Assembly: GCF_910596095.1 (NCBI RefSeq)
Contig: NC_056551.1
Coordinates: 8,481,001 to 8,545,000 of the forward strand
DNA from: Thunnus maccoyii
Lineage: Eukaryota; Chordata; Actinopteri; Scombriformes; Scombridae
Direction: 5' to 3'
DNA: 64,000 nt
Positions 12,882-21,691 of the stretch are shown here, piece by piece. Below the pieces are notes generated by a model that was not told the origin of the DNA, did no database searches, and saw only the letters and a program-made list of their open reading frames with translations. The position numbers were made by a program, and so were the translations under genes. Numbering within the stretch: position 1 is the first letter of the stretch; the number at the start of each line of letters is the position of its first letter.

Positions 12882-14960
12882 TAGCCACCATAAGCTACTG
12901 GTCATACCAAACCAATTTTTAGCAGCAAAACCAGTGTGTTCTGAATTAAGCAAAGGTGTTTTCATACATTTAACTTTTTATTTGTTGGGTAGTATAAGTT
13001 TAATTTCTTCTTTCAAAACTTGCATAGTCTTGCAACATATAAGGTAACAAAACATGTAAAAAAAAAAAAAATATGCATCTTCAAAATGTCAGCTTCTAAG
13101 AAAAGTACACTTATGTAGATTTACATACATGAATAGCTATGTTTTACTGGTAACGCTTGAAGTAATTGTAATCCTCTTTACAACAGTAAAGAAGAGGACA
13201 AAAAATTTAAACTTTAACTTCACTTCCTATCTATAACAACAAACTTTTAAATTGGTTGTTGTTCTGCCAGAAAACAGGATGGAAGTAAGATCATTTGGTC
13301 AGGCCAGAGGACTGTAAATCTCATTTTCTGTGCAAGAAAGAGAAAACCCCATGACAAAAGATTTTCATATTAGAGGTCTTATTCCTCTTTTTATGAAGTA
13401 GGTTGTTCACTTATAACCCAGCTAGTATAACTGGCATTTTTCAGATGCTTATAGTTTATAGACTCAAAGTTTACCTTGACAGATCCAGTAACTAAGCTTT
13501 GGTTTGTGGTGTAATGGCTGACAATGTTACTCCAATGACCTCATACTGAGTCCAGAAGCTCAGCATCCTTTTCATTCTCACTGGAGGAGCAACAGAAAGT
13601 GATGATGGATATCATCAAAACAATTTAATGTCAGATCCCCAGTGGAAAGATCAAGTCCTTCTTGCCAAATTCAGAGCACAAACATCAGAGGGCAGCCAGA
13701 TGATTTCCCATCCCCATAACACAAATTGGTCTGACTTTAATAGTTGATGCAAGCTGAAATGCGGGGATTGTTGTCCAAAGGGCTGTTCATCTGATAATGA
13801 TGAGCAATTAGAGAAGTACTGGTGCTTTGAATGAAAGCTTGGCAATCTGCTTAGCAGCTTCACGGTCATAATGGTGTTTCACATCCAAAATAATAAGAGT
13901 TCCAAGGCTTCAAACAGCATTAGCTACAGCAATGTTTTCAATTAGAGTGGTGTTTTTATGGCTAGGACCACTTATTGGTATATTAATAAATATAGATGGA
14001 GGCCTGTTCTTCACACCTATCCCATATCCAAACACACCACATTGCTATATATAGGCTATTAAAACATCCTTTTGTTGTTGTTGTTTGAGGATTGTTTTCT
14101 TTTTGTACTCAAGAAAACATATAACTCAAACATGACATATCCAGTGAACCACTGACCTCAGTTTCAAAAGCATCTTTCTGTCAAAATACAATCTGTAGAA
14201 GCTTTAGCCTTGTAAATTCCTGCTGTAGATAGTTACATTGTCCGCCAATTTAGCATTGCACTCCTATAATATCGTTGGATTCATGATGGACAGTCAAGTA
14301 TCAGTATTTTATTCCATACTTCCTCCTTGTCAAAACCTGAGGCCTACATTACCCACAGTGCAATCGACTCAATGCACTCTACTGTACAGATTTGGGTGTG
14401 TTATGTTAGTAGCAGCTAATGTAGCCTCAAGCAGAGATGAGGAGTGGGCTACAGAGGTCTGGTAACTTCACTTCTCTCTAACTCCACACCCAAAATTTTT
14501 TTTCATTTTCAAACTTGTAGTCTTCAACCCCAACGGACATTTTTCACATATGCCGTAGTGCACCCCAGGACCTGTAAACAGACTTTGATGAGTAAAATCA
14601 GTGGTAAAATCAGTGGAGTTCCTCTTTAAGTTTCCTCTTTGTCTTCCTCTATGTTTGGCATGGATTTCCTTCCACAGAAAAAATGGTCTTTCTGAGTCAG
14701 TGACAAGTTATAACCATGTTTGTTCAAATAACAGTTCTGTTATTTCTGACTATAGTGTCACATTAGTTGCTGCATTTAACAATTATTTACCTGAGAAGAA
14801 AATACTTTTAAGGAGGTGATCTAGCACAATGATAACTACAAGATGGGACTTATTTGGATCTTTATTTGTTGAATTCATACAGTTTTTTCTTTTAATCAAT
14901 AATGCTAAAATAAAAAAGCTTATCAGCAAAGATTTGATCTCTTTAAATAATGTGCTGCCC
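12882..14960. other. Intergenic stretch without recognisable genes
   Basis: About 2 kb up to the proviral insertion site. No supported gene, RNA or bordered repeat. The ACAT immediately before the provirus (14,961-14,964) is its target duplication. Confidence 0.45.
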
Positions 14961-14964
14961 ACAT

Positions 14965-15627
14965 TGTAATGGGAAATTGCTGATCACTCAATAAACACAC
15001 AAGAGAGCATTGTCAGGTTATGAAATAGTGTAATCAAATAATACAATCAGAAGTATAATGCATCATAGTTCTGGAGACAAAGATACGTACCACCTAGCTA
15101 TCTTTTCTTTGTCTGAAAGGTTGGCACTTAACCAGTCCCTTAAATACTACTTGTACAGAATTTATGACATCTGCTTACTAACCTTACAGGTCAGCAACCA
15201 ACCCTCAGATAGAAACATAGGTCAGAAGTTCAGCTAACCTAGGAACAGTCTTTCTTTACGACCATATATGACAGTACATAAGCACCAAGTAGCATCACAA
15301 AATAACATCCCTGCTATATTAAATTAAGGACAAACCACACTATCCTCTAAAGCTTATCAGTTTTACACATAAACATCTACATAACTACAGTTTATCTTAT
15401 CACTGGCTCAGGTAAGGGTATAACAGAATAAACTTAACTGTTAAACACACAACTGCCTCATCTTACACAGCAAAGAACTAAGTTTAGAATATATATAGCA
15501 CAGAGGAATTTAGAACATGTGTAAAACACTAACTAACACTAAACTGAACTTAAACACTGTCTGAAACATGTATGATATATTGAAGAAATACATCAAATGA
15601 TAACCTGTGATTCAGTTTTCTTTTACA
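14965..15627 (-). repeat. 3' LTR of the provirus
   Basis: A 663-bp terminal repeat read on the minus strand, starting TGTAAAAG and ending ATTACA. The 5-bp inverted ends TGTAA/TTACA are perfect. It is bounded inside by the polypurine tract and outside by the ACAT target duplication. By eye it is identical to the right-hand copy. No canonical AATAAA was found on the coding strand; weak variants such as ATTATA and CATAAA are present. Confidence 0.96.
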
Positions 15628-15639
15628 TTCCCTCCTTTT
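15628..15639 (-). promoter_or_regulatory. Polypurine tract (plus-strand primer)
   Basis: On the minus strand AAAAGGAGGGAA lies directly against the TG that opens the 3' LTR. This is the expected place and composition for the RNase-H-resistant primer of second-strand DNA synthesis. Confidence 0.9.
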
Positions 15640-15870
15640 ATCATTTGATAATCCTTCGTACATATCAGAGCTCAGAATAAACTCAAAAACTAAACAACAT
15701 GACTAAAACACATTTAAACAAACAAAAATAGATAATGAGTTTCACACTTATTACTACATCAGAATATAACAAATAGGCCTACACATAATATCAATACGGA
15801 TAAAAGTCTTCTCACGTCCTCTTCACCCTTATAGCTCTTGCAGCTCATTCAAAGGACCAGCGCTGCATGC

Positions 15871-17586
15871 TTATGCATCCTCGAAATCATCCAAGTCAAG
15901 TTGAAGTTGCTGAAGGTAGTTTTCATCACCAATATCCCTACAATTACCCTCAGCCATTAGATACGAGTGGGTGTCCAATAACGTATTAGACAAAGGTCTT
16001 TTCATATCAGACTGTATTGCTACAGCAGTCAATGAGGTGTTAACCACCTTGTGAATCATAACTTTAACACAACTCAAAGCGCACATAATCATTACAAAAA
16101 ACAACAATATTACTCCAACAACTGGCAAAAGTAACTGTAATATACCTGCTCCCCATGATCCAAAGATATTAACCAACCAACTGCGATAAGGATTCTCAAT
16201 TCTAGGTTTAGAATACAAAGAAGACTGAAAACGGCCTAAAACAGTGATAACATCTGTCAAATTATCCGTAACATCCGGAATCAAAGTCATACAAGAACCA
16301 CCAGTCAAATTTAGAGTCGCACACAAACCTCCAGTTTTAGCTAATAAAAAATCCAAAGCTTGTTGATGTTTCAACAAGGTCAATCTATGAGACTTTAAAG
16401 TATCCTTTATGAGTGAAAACCCTTTCATTGTTGCATTTGCAAACCCCCACATAGTATAAGATAATCTATCTACATGCAAAGACATAGCAGTTACTGCTAC
16501 TTGTGGAAAGAAGAAACTCATAAACTTATCATACCAAGAAACTTGTTGACCAAAAGCTGCTTGCTGACCAAAGGCTGTTATATCTGTAAGCTCTGTAGGA
16601 AGTGATCTAGGCTTTCTAACATGTGTACTATTTAACTCGCTTGCTTCAGCCGAAGAAGTATTTTCCCATTGTCTTGTCATCTGAATTAAGTTTACTGGTA
16701 CTGTCAAATGAACATAGTAACAGCATCCTGACCAAAACCTAGGCAAATAATAATAATAATTTTGACCCCCACACATAAAAACAAGATCTATCAAAGCACC
16801 TGTGGCTGAATATCCAATAGTAGGACCCTCTTGTATTACTACAGTTTTTCCATTTCCATGAAACTTATACACACCAGGATACCTCCCTCCATACTCCTTA
16901 CATTCTGCCACACCCATAAACACTGTTTCAATCATATCCTGTCCAGATGCATATGGAGGATTCCCATCCTGGTAACAAAAACAATAGGGTGGCTTTTCTA
17001 ACACCCGAACCTGACCAACAGGCTCCGGTCTACTCCTAAGATCTGTAGCACTATGAATCGGAATAATTTTACCATACTTACTATCACACTCAACATCGAA
17101 CGAACTCTGAAAGTACTGCTTCCCAATTTGCTGCTCATACTCACAAGAAACACCCTTCATCTCATCTTTCCTCAGTGGTCTTCCAACAGGACTTAAACAC
17201 ATGTCTATGCTATTACAAGGAGGCGTAACCACAGCTATCATTCCTCTCCTATCTGGATATGTGTGCTTCACCATATAGGCCATCATTTCATACCATGTAT
17301 TACCCTTCTCACCTAATGGCTGTAGGTAATTATCATCTAGCTCATTTTCATCATCAGTCTGTATTGGTTCCAGCAGAGTTTGCCTCTTTGCCTTTCCATG
17401 AATTCCCGCTGATGAGACATCTTGAGTCTGCGTTGTTTCCACTAAGTCTGCAATGTGCTCTTCCAGGGTTGCATTTAATGTCATTAAGCCTCCAACAGAT
17501 GGTAGCAAATGCACCAGCATAAGCAATCCCACAACCTTGAATTTGGGCATCTCACGGTATTGGTGCCCTCTTACAGTGGGACGCAT
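15871..17586 (-). CDS. env: Env glycoprotein of the provirus
   Basis: 571 codons in a different frame from pol, overlapping its end by 35 bp. A second in-frame ATG at 17,548-17,550 lies one base after the pol stop and is followed directly by a hydrophobic signal-peptide-like stretch, so it may be the real start. A furin-type site RKPR|S ends at residue 327, splitting SU from TM. TM has an immunosuppressive-domain-like segment ending in GGLC, then a CX9C pair in place of the gamma CX6CC. A hydrophobic membrane anchor lies at about 480-505, with a cytoplasmic tail of about 65 residues. Several N-glycosylation sequons are present. A short AFGQQ duplication follows the cleavage site. No disruption is seen. 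Expression would need a spliced RNA. Confidence 0.92.
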   Translation of the reverse strand: MRPTVRGHQYREMPKFKVVGLLMLVHLLPSVGGLMTLNATLEEHIADLVETTQTQDVSSAGIHGKAKRQTLLEPIQTDDENELDDNYLQPLGEKGNTWYEMMAYMVKHTYPDRRGMIAVVTPPCNSIDMCLSPVGRPLRKDEMKGVSCEYEQQIGKQYFQSSFDVECDSKYGKIIPIHSATDLRSRPEPVGQVRVLEKPPYCFCYQDGNPPYASGQDMIETVFMGVAECKEYGGRYPGVYKFHGNGKTVVIQEGPTIGYSATGALIDLVFMCGGQNYYYYLPRFWSGCCYYVHLTVPVNLIQMTRQWENTSSAEASELNSTHVRKPRSLPTELTDITAFGQQAAFGQQVSWYDKFMSFFFPQVAVTAMSLHVDRLSYTMWGFANATMKGFSLIKDTLKSHRLTLLKHQQALDFLLAKTGGLCATLNLTGGSCMTLIPDVTDNLTDVITVLGRFQSSLYSKPRIENPYRSWLVNIFGSWGAGILQLLLPVVGVILLFFVMIMCALSCVKVMIHKVVNTSLTAVAIQSDMKRPLSNTLLDTHSYLMAEGNCRDIGDENYLQQLQLDLDDFEDA

Positions 17587-20500
17587 GGATCCAAGTTGTC
17601 CTCTCCTTGACTTTTACTGCCGTTGGTGTAGTCAGCAGGACCTGGTATGGACCTCTCCACCGCGGAGAATGCCAATGTCGTCTCCTCAGATCCTTCACCA
17701 AAACCCAATCTCCTGGCTGGAAAGGATGGGTTGTTTCTCCTTCCCTCAGAGGCGATGGAAGAGCTGCTTTCACCTGAACAGAAATTGAACTCATTACTTG
17801 AGTTAACTTCTTACAGTAGGCCACTATAGCCTCATCTACAAGAATTTGATCTGTGTGTGTTCCCTTATACAGATTTTGGCCTATAGGCATAACTCTTCCT
17901 GTCAAAACTTCATGTGGGGAGAGACCTGTAGTAGAGTGATGCCTTCCCCTCATATACATTAACACCAGGGGGAGACAAGAAACCCAATCTAACTGCGTTT
18001 CTTCCATCATTTTCGTGAGCTTGTTTTTCAACACTCCATTAGCTCTCTCAACAGCACCCCCACTCTGTGGATGGTAAGCACAATGCTGTCTTAAATCAAT
18101 ACCTGTTTTTTCCGCCAGGTATGAGATTGTATTATTAACAAAATGAGAGCCATTATCCGATGACAATTTTTCCGGAATCCCCCATCGTGGAATAATTTCC
18201 TGCAACAAATGTTTAGCAGTAGATTTTGCATCTGCCTGCTTACAGGGAAAAGCTTCTATCCACTTGGAGAACATATCTACAACAACCAGACAATACTTAT
18301 ATCCTCTAGCTGGAGTTAATTCAATGAAATCCATCATGAGATGTTGAAACGGACTATCAGGAATAGGAAATGCTGATTGTGTCGTGTTGTGCGACTTACC
18401 TATGTTATGTTGAGCACACACCAGGCATCTTTTGCAAAAGTTTTCTGCTACGGTGCTAAAGCCAATGGAGTCCCAATTTTGTGCAATGAATTCAGTCATA
18501 CCACCCTTTGAAACATGATCCGGTCCATGGGAGAGCTTCGCCATGTAGGGGAAAAGTTGCTTAGGCAAGCAAGGTTTATCTCGTGGACCCCTCCAGACGC
18601 CCTTTGAATCACAACGACCATGTTTCCTCCACGCAGTCTTTTCTGCTGCACTGGCCATTGATTGGATGTCTTTAAGGGACATGTGTGGATCAAAAGGGGT
18701 CTGAGCCGCTGGAAAAGCAAGGTACATTTGAAGCGAATGCATTTCAGATGAAACCGCAGCAGACTTAGCAGCAGAATCAGCAAGAGAATTTCCTTTAGAA
18801 ACAGCATCTCCAATCCTAACATGTGCTTGGCACTTACAAACAGCTATCTGAGATGGAAGCAGGATAGCCTCAAGAAGATTGCCAACAAGTTGATGATGTT
18901 GAATCGGGGTACCCTGTGACGTAAGGAATCCTCTATTCTTCCACAAAGTCCCAAAATCATGTACTACTCCAAAAGCATACCTGCTATCAGTATAGATAGT
19001 AACAGATTTTCCAGATGCAAGAATACATGCCCTTGTTAAAGCGAAAAGCTCAGCAGCCTGAGCAGAAAGATGAGCTGGAAGTCTTGCTGATTCCACCACT
19101 TCATGATCAGTAACAATGGCATAACCAACAGCCCCTATTCCTTCCAACCTTCTAGCTGATCCATCCACATAATAAATCAGGTCAGGATTAAGAAGAGGTT
19201 CAACAGAAAGATCTTGTCTAGGAGTTACTGTTTCAGCAATAACCGCCAGACAGTCATGAGCTTCCCCATCCTCCTCAATAGGAAGAAGGGTGGCTGGATT
19301 CAAGACATTACACCTTTGCAAGGTGACATGTGGAAGACTCAAAATGTTATAATAATGGAGGGTAGAAGCTGGGGTAAAATGAGCCGTCTTAGCTTGAAGA
19401 AGAATAGTAGCCACAGCGTGTGGAACCAAAACAGTCAAAGATCTGTAAGCCACTAAAGAAGAAGAAGCTGTCACAGCCGCTGCAGCCGCAGCCACTGCTC
19501 TAGAACAAGGAGGAAGCCCTCTCACAACAGATGGAAGCCTTTGAGAATAATAAGCAACTGGCTTAAGTTTATCACCATGCTTCTGAAGCAAAACAGCACT
19601 ATAAAACCCTTTCTTCTCATCCACTGCCAAAGTGAAATCCCTTGACAAATCAGGAATGCCTAAGGCTGGAGCAGAAGCCAAGGCTTCCTTCAGTTTTACA
19701 AAAGAGTTAGTAGCTTCAGGAGTCCAAGTCACTAAGTCATGTGCAGTCAGTCCAGTCGCATGCGCCATGTCTGAAAGTGGTTGAACTATTTTAGCATAAT
19801 CACAGATCCACTGTCTACAGTAGCCTGTACATCCCAAAAAGGATAGCACCTGTTTCTTCGTCATTGGTTTAGGCATTGACAGTACCGCTTGAATTCTGTC
19901 TTTGCCAATTGTTCGTTTATTTTGTGAGATCTCATGTCCCAAATAGTGCACTTCTTGTTTTACCAGCTGGAGTTTTTCTAGCGACGCTTTATGTCCCTGC
20001 AAAGCTAAATATTTTAAAAGGGCGTTTGTATCCGCGATGCAGTTTTCCTCAGATATCGAACACACAAGCAAATCATCTACATACTGAATTAAAGTACTTC
20101 CCTTGGGAAATACAAAACCTGCTAAATTTTCCTGCAATGCAGCTGAATAAACTGTTGGTGATTCTGCAAATCCTTGAGGAACTCTGGTCCAAGTATATTT
20201 TTTACCTTTAAAAGTAAAAGCAAACCAATATTGTGAAGCCAGATCAACTGGAACGCTAAAGAAAGCATTTGCCAAATCTATCACAGTGAACCATTTTGCA
20301 TTACCAGGTACTGAAGACAAGATTGTAGCTGGATTGGGTACAACTGCTGCACGGGCAAACACAGCTTCATTCACAGCACGCAGATCATGAACAGGTCGCC
20401 AGGATTTGCCATCAGCTTTCTTTATTGGAAGGAGTGGGGTATTACATGGAGAAGTTGGAGCTGGAACAATAATTTTATCGTTCAGGAGTTGCTCAATAAT

Positions 20501-21691
20501 AGGAGTCATACCTTCTTCTGCATCGGGCCTCAGAGGATATTGTCGCTTATTAGGCCTGTAATCTGATTTAGGAACCACTACTAATGGAGTAGCATCCTTG
20601 ATCAGACCCACATCATATTTATGTGTTGCCCACAATTGTTTAGGAACACCTTCCAATGCTGGATGGTTTTCTTTAGACTCAAAACTGTCCATCACAAAAT
20701 TATGGACCACAAGGGGAAACTGATCAGCCAATTGAATTGTCCTGTGGGCGCTAAATGTACAGTGGAAAGGATGGAGAATGACTCCCTTTTCACAGTTCAC
20801 CTTCTGGCCTGTAGCTAACTTAGTGTCACAACAGGACACATCCATGCCTTGTAATACCATCCCTACATCATAATCTGAAAGCGCAGGCGAACTGGCCAAA
20901 ACAACATAAGGGACACCAATCTTCCGAAACACTTTCCTCTGCATTTCATTTAGATCAACAAGCAAAACAACAAAATCCTCTGTGACCACAATACCATTAC
21001 CATGCAACCTTTCCTCTTGTATTTGTCTGTTCCACTCTTCCTTGAACTGTTCATCTACACCTTCATATGTTACATGTGACACACACTTATAGCTGCATAA
21101 ATCCTGTCTAAAAAACATTTCTTCACTATGAGTCTCAACAAAATCATGCAATTCCTGCGCAACTGAAGAAGGGTCTATGCTCCAACAATACTCAACAGCT
21201 GGGGAGTGACACACCATAACAGCCAAAGTTTCGTCACAATGATCAGATTTTTTCAACACTAAACCTTTTTCTGTGCACTCAATAGTCAAGCCCAAAGCAC
21301 ATAACAAATCTCTTCCTGCCAAATTCACCGGACACTCTGGGACAATGACAAATGAATGCTGTATTTTTGAAACACCAAATTCCTCACATTCTACTGGACA
21401 CAGTTTGGTCACCTTACACTTTATAGGTGTTCCGGAGACTCCAATGCAAGTCTTAATTTTTTGAGACAAATGGAAAGCTTCTGTTGCCGATCTTAATGTT
21501 GATTCAGTAGCTCCTGTGTCAGCCAGCATTTCATAGGTGGTGCCGTGGACTGTGATCTTAAACATTGGAAGTTCTTTAGACTTGAAGCAAAGAGAAAGGT
21601 AAAATAGATCAGAGTTTTCAGAATTATTTATTTGAGGTTTTTCACTCTCCTTCTCCTGAATATTAGAAGGATTCGAGACTTGCTCAGACAG
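17552..21691 (-). CDS. pol: Pol (protease, RT, RNase H, integrase) of the provirus
   Basis: The frame is open from directly after the Gag UGA at 21,692-21,694 to a TGA at 17,552. The first ATG is at 21,563-21,565 and residue numbers here count from it (1,337 codons). Protease: the LADTGA active site (Asp16). Next comes a segment of about 190 residues not present in murine leukaemia virus. Reverse transcriptase: YVDD at 495-498. RNase H: a VDGS motif with Asp801. Integrase: an HHCC zinc region, then catalytic Asp1079, Asp1137 and Glu1173 in DD35E spacing, and a C-terminal RWRGPYQV (GPY/F) module. All catalytic residues I can check are present. Expression as Gag-Pol is expected by stop-codon readthrough, as in gammaretroviruses; no frameshift is needed. 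Confidence 0.95.
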   Translation of the reverse strand: MSEQVSNPSNIQEKESEKPQINNSENSDLFYLSLCFKSKELPMFKITVHGTTYEMLADTGATESTLRSATEAFHLSQKIKTCIGVSGTPIKCKVTKLCPVECEEFGVSKIQHSFVIVPECPVNLAGRDLLCALGLTIECTEKGLVLKKSDHCDETLAVMVCHSPAVEYCWSIDPSSVAQELHDFVETHSEEMFFRQDLCSYKCVSHVTYEGVDEQFKEEWNRQIQEERLHGNGIVVTEDFVVLLVDLNEMQRKVFRKIGVPYVVLASSPALSDYDVGMVLQGMDVSCCDTKLATGQKVNCEKGVILHPFHCTFSAHRTIQLADQFPLVVHNFVMDSFESKENHPALEGVPKQLWATHKYDVGLIKDATPLVVVPKSDYRPNKRQYPLRPDAEEGMTPIIEQLLNDKIIVPAPTSPCNTPLLPIKKADGKSWRPVHDLRAVNEAVFARAAVVPNPATILSSVPGNAKWFTVIDLANAFFSVPVDLASQYWFAFTFKGKKYTWTRVPQGFAESPTVYSAALQENLAGFVFPKGSTLIQYVDDLLVCSISEENCIADTNALLKYLALQGHKASLEKLQLVKQEVHYLGHEISQNKRTIGKDRIQAVLSMPKPMTKKQVLSFLGCTGYCRQWICDYAKIVQPLSDMAHATGLTAHDLVTWTPEATNSFVKLKEALASAPALGIPDLSRDFTLAVDEKKGFYSAVLLQKHGDKLKPVAYYSQRLPSVVRGLPPCSRAVAAAAAAVTASSSLVAYRSLTVLVPHAVATILLQAKTAHFTPASTLHYYNILSLPHVTLQRCNVLNPATLLPIEEDGEAHDCLAVIAETVTPRQDLSVEPLLNPDLIYYVDGSARRLEGIGAVGYAIVTDHEVVESARLPAHLSAQAAELFALTRACILASGKSVTIYTDSRYAFGVVHDFGTLWKNRGFLTSQGTPIQHHQLVGNLLEAILLPSQIAVCKCQAHVRIGDAVSKGNSLADSAAKSAAVSSEMHSLQMYLAFPAAQTPFDPHMSLKDIQSMASAAEKTAWRKHGRCDSKGVWRGPRDKPCLPKQLFPYMAKLSHGPDHVSKGGMTEFIAQNWDSIGFSTVAENFCKRCLVCAQHNIGKSHNTTQSAFPIPDSPFQHLMMDFIELTPARGYKYCLVVVDMFSKWIEAFPCKQADAKSTAKHLLQEIIPRWGIPEKLSSDNGSHFVNNTISYLAEKTGIDLRQHCAYHPQSGGAVERANGVLKNKLTKMMEETQLDWVSCLPLVLMYMRGRHHSTTGLSPHEVLTGRVMPIGQNLYKGTHTDQILVDEAIVAYCKKLTQVMSSISVQVKAALPSPLREGETTHPFQPGDWVLVKDLRRRHWHSPRWRGPYQVLLTTPTAVKVKERTTWIHASHCKRAPIP

